Below are positions 7,015 through 12,878 of a stretch of 13,897 nt of DNA, in pieces (the stretch's first letter is position 1; each line of letters opens with the position of its first letter). The translations under genes were made by a program, and so were the position numbers. The notes beneath the pieces are model-generated. The model was not told the origin of the DNA. It ran no database searches and worked only from the letters and a program-made list of their open reading frames with translations. Origin of the DNA: Candidatus Eiseniibacteriota bacterium (GTDB lineage: Bacteria > Eisenbacteria > RBG-16-71-46); assembly GCA_005893365.1 (NCBI GenBank), contig VBPB01000092.1:1-13897 (forward strand), in the 5' to 3' direction.

Positions 7015-7851
7015 GTGCCCGATTGGTTCTTCACCTCCGACCTCCATGGCCAGGGCGCGCTCTACGAGCAGCTCGTGGCGATCGTCGCCACGCGCCGGCC
7101 GCGCGCGGTGGTGATCGGCGGCGATCTCGGCCCCCACGCGATGGGCGCCGAAGGGGTGGAGCACCAGCGCGTCTTCCTCGAGGGGTTCCTGGTCGAGTTC
7201 GCGCGCCGGCTCCACGAGGCCGCCCCCGGCCTCACGCTGATGCTCCTGATGGGCAACGATGACTGGGCCGCCAACCACGACTGTCTGGATCGGCACGACG
7301 GCGGGCTGTGGCGCGTGCTGCACGACCGGGTGGTGGAGGTGGACGGCACGCCGGTGGCGGGGCTCTCGTGGGTCCCGATCACCCCGTTCTCGCTCAAGGA
7401 CTGGGAGCGCTGGGACGACGGCGAGCCCGAATCGCCCGCGCGCCTCGAGGGCTGGGTGAGTGCCGCGGGCAAGCTTGAGCCGCATCGCTTCGACCCGCAG
7501 CGCCGCGAGCCCACCATCGCCGCCGCCTTGAGCGCGCTCGCCACGCGCACCGCGGTGCGCGAGACCGTGTTCGTGCTGCACTCGCCGCCGCACGGGACGC
7601 GCTGCGACATGATCGGCGCCCGGGCCCACGTCGGCTCGCGGGCGATCCGCGCCTTCATCGAGCGCCATCAGCCGCCGCTCGTGCTCGGCGGACACATCCA
7701 CGAATCGCCCCGCATCTCCTCGGCCTACCGCGACACCATCGGGGCCACCGTGGCCGTCAACCCCGGCCAGTTCGGCACCCAGCGCCTGTGCGGCGTCTGG
7801 CTCGATCCGCGGCGGCCGGCGGAGTCGCTGCGCCACACCGTCTACGAGTGA
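7015..7851 (+). CDS. Calcineurin-like metallophosphoesterase
   Basis: Seen: 278 residues from GTG 7015, with GGGAG 6 bases upstream. The five metallophosphoesterase motifs occur in order: SDLHG (Asp9, His11), GGDL (Asp37), GNDD (Asn81 with Asp82-83), LHSPPH (His189/His193) and GGHIHES (His227, His229). All metal ligands are present, so a dinuclear-metal phosphoesterase is expected. Substrates in this superfamily range from nucleotides to proteins and cannot be picked here. There is no signal peptide, so it is cytoplasmic. The start is preceded by the perfect palindrome TCCCGCCGGCGGGA (6995-7008), which overlaps the ribosome binding site and may restrict translation. It is followed 116 bases later by the thioredoxin-like gene, with GC-rich hairpins between them. 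Confidence 0.9.
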   Translation: MPDWFFTSDLHGQGALYEQLVAIVATRRPRAVVIGGDLGPHAMGAEGVEHQRVFLEGFLVEFARRLHEAAPGLTLMLLMGNDDWAANHDCLDRHDGGLWRVLHDRVVEVDGTPVAGLSWVPITPFSLKDWERWDDGEPESPARLEGWVSAAGKLEPHRFDPQRREPTIAAALSALATRTAVRETVFVLHSPPHGTRCDMIGARAHVGSRAIRAFIERHQPPLVLGGHIHESPRISSAYRDTIGATVAVNPGQFGTQRLCGVWLDPRRPAESLRHTVYE

Positions 7852-7868
7852 ACGTCAGGCGTTGGTCA

Positions 7869-7913
7869 GGCGCCCGGTGGCGCCGCCGCCCGTCGCCTAG
7901 CAGGGCGGGCGGC
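7869..7913 (+). terminator. Tandem GC-rich hairpins after the phosphoesterase gene
   Basis: GGCGCC (7869-7874), loop CGGT, GGCGCC (7879-7884) is immediately followed by a second stem GCCGCCCG (7885-7892) / CGGGCGGC (7906-7913). They start 18 bases after the stop codon. No T run follows, so termination, if it happens, would be non-canonical. The hairpins separate this gene from the thioredoxin-like gene. Confidence 0.4.
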
Positions 7914-7967
7914 CGCGATGTGCTAGCCTTACGGTGCTCCCGCACGACCGTCCGCCACGAGGTTCCC

Positions 7968-8489
7968 ATGCGACGCTTGGTTCCCATCCTGGTGGCACTC
8001 CTGCCCGTCTTGGGGCTGGTCACGCCGGTCTCGGCCGGGCCCGCCGGCGGCATCAACTGGCGCGCGTGGGATCTCGGCCTCGCCGAGGCGAAGGCGTCCG
8101 GACGCCCGGTCATGGTGGACGTCTACACCGGCTGGTGCGGCTGGTGCCGGCGCATGGAGTCCGACGTCTACGCCCGACCCGAGATCCGCGACTACCTGTC
8201 GCGCAACTTCGTCACGGTCAAGCTCGACGCCGAGGGGTCCGGCCCCGCCACGTTCGAGGGGCGCGGGTTCAACGCCCGCTCGCTCGCCGCGCGCCTGGGC
8301 GTCTCCGGCTACCCGACGACGATCTTCCTGCGTCCGGCCGGCGATCATCCGGTGAGCGTCCCCGGCTACGTCGAGGCCGATCGCTTCCTGCTCCTGCTCC
8401 GCTACGTGAACGAAGGGCACCTGGAGGCGGGCGTGCCGTTCCAGGAGTTCATGAAGCGCGAGCGGGCCGCCGCCGCCGGGCCTCCCTGA
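7968..8489 (+). CDS. Exported thioredoxin-like protein (CGWC active site)
   Basis: Seen: 173 residues from ATG 7968, with ACGAGG 6 bases upstream. Residues 1-23 are a signal peptide ending VSA|GP. The thioredoxin fold follows: the strand PVMVDVYTGW, active-site CGWC (Cys57-Cys60), the helix RRMESDVYA, and the cis-proline loop GYPTTIF (Pro116). The pattern GRPVMVDVYTGWCGWCRRM is typical of the Thioredoxin_7 / DsbD-gamma-like group that acts as periplasmic thiol-disulfide reductase or folding helper. A Phe/Arg-rich C-terminal helix replaces any membrane anchor. The exonuclease gene follows about 19 bases after its stop, so the two are probably cotranscribed, although their roles do not obviously connect. 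The redox partner is not encoded in the window. Confidence 0.88.
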   Translation: MRRLVPILVALLPVLGLVTPVSAGPAGGINWRAWDLGLAEAKASGRPVMVDVYTGWCGWCRRMESDVYARPEIRDYLSRNFVTVKLDAEGSGPATFEGRGFNARSLAARLGVSGYPTTIFLRPAGDHPVSVPGYVEADRFLLLLRYVNEGHLEAGVPFQEFMKRERAAAAGPP

Positions 8490-8508
8490 GCCACGGCAGG
8501 GGGGACCC

Positions 8509-9117
8509 CTGGGGCTCCTGAGCGGCCAGCGGCTGGTCGCCGTCGACACCGAGACCACGGGCCTGAGCCCCGGCGGCGGGCACGCGATCATCGAGGTCGC
8601 CACCGTGGTGATCGACGGCGGCGAGCTCGGCGAGACCTGGTCGAGCCTGGTCCACCCCGGCCGCGCGATCCCGCCGGACGCCTCCGCCGTGCACGGCATC
8701 ACCGACGCCATGGTGGAGGGCGCCCCGCCGCCCGAGACCGTGGCCGCCGAGCTGCGCCGCCGCTGCGGCGACGAGACCCTGGTCTTCCACAACTATCCGT
8801 TCGACCTGCCGTTCCTGGCCGCCCTGCTGCGCGCCGGCAGCGCGCCGCCATTCTACAACCCGGTCGTGGACACGCTCGGCCTCGCCCGCGGGCTGATGGG
8901 TCCGGGGGGCAACTCGCTGGGGGCCCTGGCCGCGCGCCTCGGGCTGCCGCGCGAGCCCAAGCACCGCGCCTTGGGCGATGCGCTCACCACCGCGCGACTC
9001 CTCCACAAGCTGGTCCCGCTCTGGGAGGAGAAGGGCGAGGTGCAGAGCTTGGCCGAGCTGGCGGCCCTGAGCCAGGACGTGCTCCGCCAGACCGGCGCGA
9101 GGCCCGCCGCGGTTTGA
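8509..9117 (+). CDS. DnaQ-like 3'-5' exonuclease (DEDDh), probable CTG start
   Basis: Seen: the DEDDh exonuclease motifs are complete: VDTETTG (Asp13, Glu15), HNYPFDLPFL (Asp99) and HRALGDALTT (His152, Asp157), numbered from the chosen start. This is the fold of DNA polymerase III epsilon and related 3'-5' exonucleases. The frame is open from before 8485, but contains no ATG, GTG or TTG upstream of the first catalytic motif. GTG 8605 would delete Asp13/Glu15. CTG 8509 has AGGGGGGA (8498-8505) at proper distance, giving 202 residues; CTG 8518 is a second option. The C-terminal 30 residues are helical. It lies right behind the thioredoxin-like gene, and its TGA overlaps the next promoter. It is a stand-alone exonuclease with no polymerase domain; the cellular role (proofreading, RNA or repair) is undetermined. 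Confidence 0.82.
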   Translation: MGLLSGQRLVAVDTETTGLSPGGGHAIIEVATVVIDGGELGETWSSLVHPGRAIPPDASAVHGITDAMVEGAPPPETVAAELRRRCGDETLVFHNYPFDLPFLAALLRAGSAPPFYNPVVDTLGLARGLMGPGGNSLGALAARLGLPREPKHRALGDALTTARLLHKLVPLWEEKGEVQSLAELAALSQDVLRQTGARPAAV

Positions 9118-9141
9118 CAGCCCGAGGCCAGCCCCGATAAT
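9114..9141 (+). promoter_or_regulatory. Strong sigma-70-type promoter for the peroxiredoxin gene
   Basis: TTGACA (9114-9119, perfect -35) and GATAAT (9136-9141, 5/6 -10) are separated by 16 bases. The TGA of the -35 is the stop codon of the exonuclease gene. Transcription is predicted to begin near 9148, leaving a leader of about 95 bases that contains the stem GGACCC (9173-9178) / GGGTCC (9191-9196) around the palindrome GCCGATCGGC. This is the clearest promoter in the window. Confidence 0.7.
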
Positions 9142-9242
9142 GGGGCGCTCGGGAACCGTCACCCCCGGCGTCGGACCCGCCGATCGGCCGGGGTCCCGCC
9201 ACGGATGGCATCTTCGGCTCGCACGCGGCTTGAGGAGGTGTC

Positions 9243-9722
9243 ATGCAGGCGATCGCATCGCTCGAGGTCGGTCAGGAGGCCCCGGACTTCAAGCTCCGAG
9301 GGCCCGGTGGCCAGGCGGTGACGCTCTCGGAATTCCGCGGGAGCCGGAACGTGGTGCTGGTGTTCTACCCGCTGGCGTTCTCACCGGTGTGCTCGCACCA
9401 GCTGCCGGCGATCGAGCACGAGATCACGCGCTTCGACCAGCTCGGCGCCACGGTGCTGGGCATCAGCGTGGACAGCCACTACGCCAACACCGCCTTCGCC
9501 GAGCGCCTGCGCCTCTCCTTCCCGCTGCTCTCCGACTTCCACCGGCTGGCCAGCGCCGCCTACGGCGTGCTCATCCCCGAATCCGGGCACTCCGGCCGCG
9601 CCATCTTCGTCGTCGACCGGCGCGGCCTGGTCGCCTACAAGGACGTGAGCCAGGCGATCGGCGACCCGGGGCAGATCCCCAGCAACGACCGCGTGCTCGC
9701 GCACCTGGCGAGCCTCGCATAG
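9243..9722 (+). CDS. 1-Cys peroxiredoxin, AhpE-like (AhpC/TSA family)
   Basis: Seen: 159 residues from ATG 9243 behind a strong AGGAGGTG (9233-9240). The thioredoxin-fold peroxiredoxin core is present: GQEAPDFKL near the N-terminus, active-site YPLAFSPVC with the PxxxSxxC motif (Pro43, Ser47, peroxidatic Cys50), FPLLSD and RAIFVVDRRG. Cys50 is the only cysteine, so there is no internal resolving thiol, as in AhpE-type 1-Cys enzymes. They reduce H2O2, organic peroxides or peroxynitrite and are regenerated by an external thiol. No signal peptide is present, so it is cytoplasmic. It is preceded by a near-consensus promoter and a structured leader and followed by the degenerate regulator 56 bases later. 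The family is secure; the AhpE subgroup is likely. Confidence 0.93.
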   Translation: MQAIASLEVGQEAPDFKLRGPGGQAVTLSEFRGSRNVVLVFYPLAFSPVCSHQLPAIEHEITRFDQLGATVLGISVDSHYANTAFAERLRLSFPLLSDFHRLASAAYGVLIPESGHSGRAIFVVDRRGLVAYKDVSQAIGDPGQIPSNDRVLAHLASLA

Positions 9723-9731
9723 CCGACCCTC

Positions 9732-9745
9732 CGCTCCAAGGAGCG
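9732..9745 (+). promoter_or_regulatory. Hairpin burying a Shine-Dalgarno between peroxiredoxin and regulator
   Basis: CGCTCC-AA-GGAGCG (9732-9745) is a perfect inverted repeat, physically a 5-bp stem with a CAAG loop. AAGGAG (9738-9743) inside it would be a well-placed ribosome binding site for TTG 9752, an in-frame upstream start of the regulator. It could also be a weak terminator after the peroxiredoxin gene, but no T tract follows. Confidence 0.35.
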
Positions 9746-9778
9746 TCGGACTTGGGGGGCGACGGGGTGAGCCCACGC

Positions 9779-11074
9779 ATGGCCGGCAAGGCCACGATCC
9801 TGGTGGTGGAGCGCGCCGGGGCGGCGACCGAGGCCCTGCTCGCGTTGCTGCGCGCTCGCGGCCACCGGGTCGCGTGGGCCCGCGACGCCGAAGGCGCCTT
9901 CCACGCGCTGGACGAGGCGCGCGTCGATGCCGTGGTGGCGCCGCTGGGTGCGGCGCGCATCGACGGATTGGCCGTGCTGCGCCACGCCCGCCAGCGCCGC
10001 CCCGACGCGTGTGTCGTGCTATCGGCCGACGCCGCCGGGCAGCGGCTGGCCGAGGCGGCGCTGGCCGCCGGGGCGCACGACGTCCTGCCGCGCCCGGTCG
10101 CGCGAGAGCGTCTGCTGGCGGTGCTGGAGCGGGGGCTCACGCAGCAGCGGCTGAGCGCGCGCCTGGCGGAGATGGAGGGGCGGCTCGACGAGAACCTGAG
10201 TGTCGCGCCCTTCACCGGCCGGTCGCGCGCGATCGCCCGGGTCATGGAGCAGGTCCGCCACCTGGCGTCCACCCACGTGCCGGTGCTGATCGAGGGCGAG
10301 GCCGGCACCGGCAAGGGTCTCGCGGCGCTGGCGATCCACCAGCACAGCCCGCGGCGCGACGCCCCGTTCGTCTCGCTCGACTGCGGGGCGCTGGCGGAGC
10401 CGCTGCTCGAACGCGAGCTGTTCGGCCATGAGGCCGACACCCCGGGCGGGTCGGCCCACGCCGGGCGCCTCGAGCTGGCCGATGGCGGGACCATGTTCCT
10501 CGAGGACGTGGACGAGCTGCCCTCGGGCGCCCAGGCGCGGCTGCTGCGCGTGCTCCAGGACCACGCCTTCGAGCGCGTCGGCGGCAGCGAGAGCCACCGG
10601 ATCGACGCCCGCCTGATCGCCGCCACGCGCCACGACCTCGAGGCGAGGGCTCGCGCGGGGCGCTTTCGCGAGGACCTGCTGCGGCGGCTGGGGGTGGCGC
10701 GCATCGTGATGCCGCCGCTGCGCGACCGCCGCGAGGACAGGCGCGTCACCCGCGGCGTGCTCGACCGGCTGATGAGCCACGCCTGGCCGGGCAACGTCCG
10801 CGAGCTGCGCGACACCATCGCGAGCACGGTGATGGTGGCACGGAGCCGGCGGGTGATCGAGCTGGCCGATCTGGGACGGGCCCTGTCGCCGGCCGAGGGC
10901 GAGGCCGAGCGGCTCGCGATCGGGGTCGGCACCACCGTGGAGGACGCCGAGCGGCAGCTGATCGCCGCCACGCTGGAGTACGCCGGGAACGACAAGCCGC
11001 GCGCGGCCGCCCTGCTGGGGATCGGGCTGCGGACCCTCTACCGCAAGATCAAGGAGTACCGGCTCCCGCACTGA
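9779..11074 (+). CDS. Degenerate NtrC-family regulator: pseudo-receiver, AAA+ without GAFTGA, Fis-type HTH
   Basis: Seen: 431 residues from ATG 9779 (SD GGTGAG); GTG 9767 and TTG 9752 are in-frame alternatives. Residues 5-120 look like a response-regulator receiver, but the acidic pair is Glu11-Arg12, the phospho-acceptor position is Pro55 (AVVAPL), and the conserved Lys is Arg105. Residues 143-343 are a bacterial enhancer-binding AAA+ domain with Walker A GEAGTGKG (173-180). The stretch ELFGHEADTPGGSAHAG lacks the GAFTGA loop that contacts sigma-54. Walker B reads FLEDV rather than FLDE. The region between RRED (317-320) and AWPGNVREL (335-343) is about 20 residues shorter than in NtrC. Arg-rich FREDLLRRL is kept. 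Residues about 390-431 are a Fis-type helix-turn-helix (AAALLGIGLRTLYRKIKEY). It probably binds DNA but not as a phosphorylation-switched sigma-54 activator; a repressor or sigma-70 regulator is more likely. The frame is intact, so it is not an obvious pseudogene. Confidence 0.88.
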   Translation: MAGKATILVVERAGAATEALLALLRARGHRVAWARDAEGAFHALDEARVDAVVAPLGAARIDGLAVLRHARQRRPDACVVLSADAAGQRLAEAALAAGAHDVLPRPVARERLLAVLERGLTQQRLSARLAEMEGRLDENLSVAPFTGRSRAIARVMEQVRHLASTHVPVLIEGEAGTGKGLAALAIHQHSPRRDAPFVSLDCGALAEPLLERELFGHEADTPGGSAHAGRLELADGGTMFLEDVDELPSGAQARLLRVLQDHAFERVGGSESHRIDARLIAATRHDLEARARAGRFREDLLRRLGVARIVMPPLRDRREDRRVTRGVLDRLMSHAWPGNVRELRDTIASTVMVARSRRVIELADLGRALSPAEGEAERLAIGVGTTVEDAERQLIAATLEYAGNDKPRAAALLGIGLRTLYRKIKEYRLPH

Positions 11075-11170
11075 GGCGCCCGCGCCCCCGGGAGGGGTCA
11101 AGCCGGAGGCCCGGCCGGCCGATGACTTCCGCGACCGCCACACGCCGGCCCACGCCGTCGGGGATCCCCC

Positions 11171-12193
11171 ATGTCCATCGCCCAGCCGAATCAGCCCGAC
11201 CCGTCGGACCGCGACGCCCGTCTCGAGGGGTCCGAGCCCGAGCGGCCGGACTGGCTCATGGGCGCCGAGGAAGGCGCCCGCCGCGAGTCGGACGCCGCGC
11301 CGCCGGACCGACGCACCCGCCCGCGCCCGGTCGGCGCCGGACCACCGCCGCCGCCCGCGGCGCCCACGCGCCCGGAGCCCACGCATCTCAAGCTGGTCGT
11401 CCCGCCGCCAGCCGCGCCGGCAGAGGCGCCCGCGCCGGCGGAGGCGCCCGCGCCGGCGGAGGCAGCCGCGGAGCCGCCTGCCGGCACCGCCCCCGCGCCG
11501 GACGCGGTACCCGGCCCGGGGACCGAGGTCTGGAAGGCCGCCGCCAGCAGCATCCCACGGCTGACCGAGCAACCGGTCGCCGCCGCGCCGGGCCCGTCGC
11601 GCGAGACGTCGGACGGGTTCACGCAGGACGAGGCCGCCGCGAAGGCGGCGGCAGCCAAACCGGGCTCCACCGCGCGCTTCGCGATCCGGCAGCCCGCCCG
11701 CCCGGCGGCCACCGCGGCCACCGCGGCCACCGCGGCCACCGCGGGCGATCCGTCGGGCGAGTCTCCCGAGTTGGGCCCGCTCGACCGCCCGCCGGGGCTC
11801 CTCGCCGCCGGGCTCGACCACCTGCGATTCCTGCGCCGCCCGGCCTTCGCCGGGGCGGCGGGTGTGGTGGTCGTGCTCGCGCTCATCGGGGGCTTCGCCC
11901 TGCGCCGCTCCGGCCCGCATGGCGCGGCCGGTGTTTCGCTCGCCCAGATCCGCCAGCAGCCGGAGTCGTACGAGGGTCGTGACGTGGTGGTCGACGGCCG
12001 GGCGGGAGAGGTCTTCGCCGTCGGCCAGAGCTTCGTGTTCGATCTCTACCAGGGCCGCGACACCATCGTCGTCTACTCGCGCTCGCGCCGCCCGCGTCCG
12101 AGCGAGCCGGTGTCGGTGCGGGGGACCATCAGCGTCGGCTACATGGATGGCGCTGCCCGGCTGGCGCTCCTCGAGGCCCCCGGGTCGCACTGA
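11171..12193 (+). CDS. Membrane-anchored OB-fold-like protein with long Pro/Ala-rich cytoplasmic tail
   Basis: Seen: 340 residues from ATG 11171. Residues 1-215 are low complexity (Pro, Ala, Arg, Glu), including EAPAPA repeats near 85-97 and AAT repeated four times at 179-190. A single membrane span lies at 226-244 (FAGAAGVVVVLALIGGFAL), followed by a compact beta domain at 255-335: VSLAQIRQQPESYEGRDVVV, VVDGRAGEVF, FVFDLYQGRDTIVVYSR, VSVRGTISVGYM. The pattern of Y.GR.V.V.G, then F.L.D....I.V, then V.V.GT resembles OB-fold proteins of the CcmE/BOF or tRNA-anticodon-like type, facing the periplasm. The binding partner is unknown. No clear SD is visible; the palindrome GGGGATCCCC (11160-11169) is adjacent to the ATG. 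It follows the degenerate regulator by 96 bases. The coding call is firm; the OB-fold is inferred. Confidence 0.8.
   Translation: MSIAQPNQPDPSDRDARLEGSEPERPDWLMGAEEGARRESDAAPPDRRTRPRPVGAGPPPPPAAPTRPEPTHLKLVVPPPAAPAEAPAPAEAPAPAEAAAEPPAGTAPAPDAVPGPGTEVWKAAASSIPRLTEQPVAAAPGPSRETSDGFTQDEAAAKAAAAKPGSTARFAIRQPARPAATAATAATAATAGDPSGESPELGPLDRPPGLLAAGLDHLRFLRRPAFAGAAGVVVVLALIGGFALRRSGPHGAAGVSLAQIRQQPESYEGRDVVVDGRAGEVFAVGQSFVFDLYQGRDTIVVYSRSRRPRPSEPVSVRGTISVGYMDGAARLALLEAPGSH
11423..11458 (+). repeat. 18-bp tandem duplication in coding sequence
   Basis: Two perfect copies of GAGGCGCCCGCGCCGGCG lie at 11423-11440 and 11441-11458, with partial copies on both sides. They keep the reading frame and encode EAPAPA units in the Pro/Ala-rich tail of the OB-fold-like protein. 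Length variation by slippage would not shift the frame. Confidence 0.85.
11705..11740 (+). repeat. 9-bp unit repeated four times in coding sequence
   Basis: GCGGCCACC occurs four times without a break and in frame, encoding Ala-Ala-Thr four times just before the membrane-proximal part of the OB-fold-like protein. It is a minisatellite-like tract that could vary in copy number between strains. Confidence 0.9.
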
Positions 12194-12302
12194 CCCTCCG
12201 GCCGGTCGCGCGCGGCACTCCCTCCGCGCCCGGCGGCAGCGGCGCACCCCGCCCCTCGTCGCACCCGGGGACGCGCACGACCTCGCCCCACCCGCCCGTA
12301 TC

Positions 12303-12333
12303 TCGCTGGCAGGGCAGCGAAAGCACTGCCAGC
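12303..12333 (+). promoter_or_regulatory. Mutually exclusive hairpins upstream of groES
   Basis: Three overlapping perfect stems share bases: TCGCTG (12303-12308) / CAGCGA (12315-12320) with 6-base loop; GCTGGCAG (12305-12312) / CTGCCAGC (12326-12333) with 13-base loop; and GGCAG (12313-12317) / CTGCC (12326-12330). Forming one prevents another, as in attenuators or switch RNAs. It could also be a terminator for the upstream gene, but no T tract follows. Confidence 0.4.
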
Positions 12334-12529
12334 AACCTCGTGCCATTTGGGCAAACGCGCCCACGGACGGCCGTGATTAGTACTGCATAACGCTAGATAT
12401 TGCATAGCCTTGAACTGTCAGGCTTGCGGCCGGAGCGGGTATGTCGTAGTTTTCCTTCGCTGCGATGCGTCGCGACCTTCGACGCCTCTCGGGCGCCGAC
12501 GCGGCGGTCGCCGAGTCACCCATCTCTAT

Positions 12530-12546
12530 CGCCCCGACCCGGGGCG
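12530..12546 (+). promoter_or_regulatory. Hairpin just before the groES ribosome binding site
   Basis: CGCCCCG-ACC-CGGGGCG (12530-12546) is a perfect 7-bp stem followed by CTTT, ending 8 bases before GAGGAGGAG. It may affect ribosome access, mRNA stability or early termination. It does not cover the SD itself, so a simple thermometer is not shown. Confidence 0.4.
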
Positions 12547-12566
12547 CTTTCACCGAGGAGGAGAAC

Positions 12567-12866
12567 ATGAACGTCCGGCCTCTTGCGGACCGCATCCTGG
12601 TCCGTCGGATCGAAGAGCAGGAGACCAAGCGTGGCGGGATCATCATCCCCGACACCGCGAAGGAGAAGCCGCAGGAGGGCGAGGTCATCGCCGTCGGCCC
12701 GGGTCGCATGACCGAGGACGGCAAGCGCATCGCCATGGAGGTCAAGAAGGGCGACCGCGTCCTGATCGGCAAGTACAGCGGCACCGACGTCAAGATCGAT
12801 GGCACCGAGTTCATCATCCTGCGCGAGGAGGATGTGCTGGGCATCCTCGCGACGGCGAAGAAGTAA
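12567..12866 (+). CDS. groES: Co-chaperonin GroES (Cpn10)
   Basis: Seen: 99 residues from ATG 12567, 5 bases after AGGAGG (12556-12561). The start MNVRPLADRILVRR, the mobile loop around 16-36 (EQETKRGGIIIPDTAKEKPQ), the conserved GEVIAVGPG, KKGDRVLIGKYSGT and the end EFIILREEDVLGIL match Cpn10 throughout, at the usual length of 95-100 residues. Seven copies form the lid that closes the GroEL chamber through the hydrophobic mobile loop (III) in the cytoplasm. It is the first gene of the groES-groEL operon, with 63 bases between them holding a strong hairpin. Heat-shock control would be expected for the family, but no CIRCE or clear heat-shock promoter is visible. Confidence 0.99.
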   Translation: MNVRPLADRILVRRIEEQETKRGGIIIPDTAKEKPQEGEVIAVGPGRMTEDGKRIAMEVKKGDRVLIGKYSGTDVKIDGTEFIILREEDVLGILATAKK

Positions 12867-12878
12867 TCGACTTCATGC

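Larger units (their letters stand above)
12194..12566. other. groESL upstream region with hairpins and AT-rich patch; no gene
   Basis: There are 373 bases between the OB-fold-like gene and groES. The first 110 are plain GC-rich spacer. Stems then follow: the alternative hairpins at 12303-12333, GGGC/GCCC (12349-12352, 12359-12362) and CACGG/CCGTG (12362-12366, 12371-12375). Next is an AT-rich patch (about 12376-12415) with TGCATA twice at 17-base spacing, and then a 7-bp stem just before the groES ribosome binding site. No CIRCE operator and no convincing -35/-10 pair was found. CTTGAAC (12409-12415) resembles a heat-shock -35 but has no matching -10 at the right distance. An upstream in-frame ATG (12465) would extend groES by 34 non-homologous residues and is rejected. 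Confidence 0.6.

Noticed and set aside
5181..7262. 693-residue plus-strand frame antisense to the CBM-like gene
   Set aside because: Its composition is typical of a shadow frame, and it runs over the opposite gene and into the phosphoesterase gene.
8605..9117. GTG 8605 as the start of the exonuclease
   Set aside because: It would remove the catalytic Asp and Glu of the first exonuclease motif, which is clearly encoded upstream in the same frame.
10019..12364. 781-residue minus-strand open frame
   Set aside because: It crosses two well-supported plus-strand genes and has no domain pattern. It is a shadow frame.
12376..12420. CIRCE operator before groES
   Set aside because: TTAGTACT at 12377 resembles the left half, but there is no GAGTGCTAA-like right half at the needed distance.
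12394..12421. Minus-strand promoter CTGACA-16-TATCTA
   Set aside because: The -10 matches at only three positions and no minus-strand gene lies downstream.
12465..12566. 34-residue N-terminal extension of GroES
   Set aside because: GroES proteins begin at MNVRPL-like sequences, and the strong SD sits before ATG 12567.
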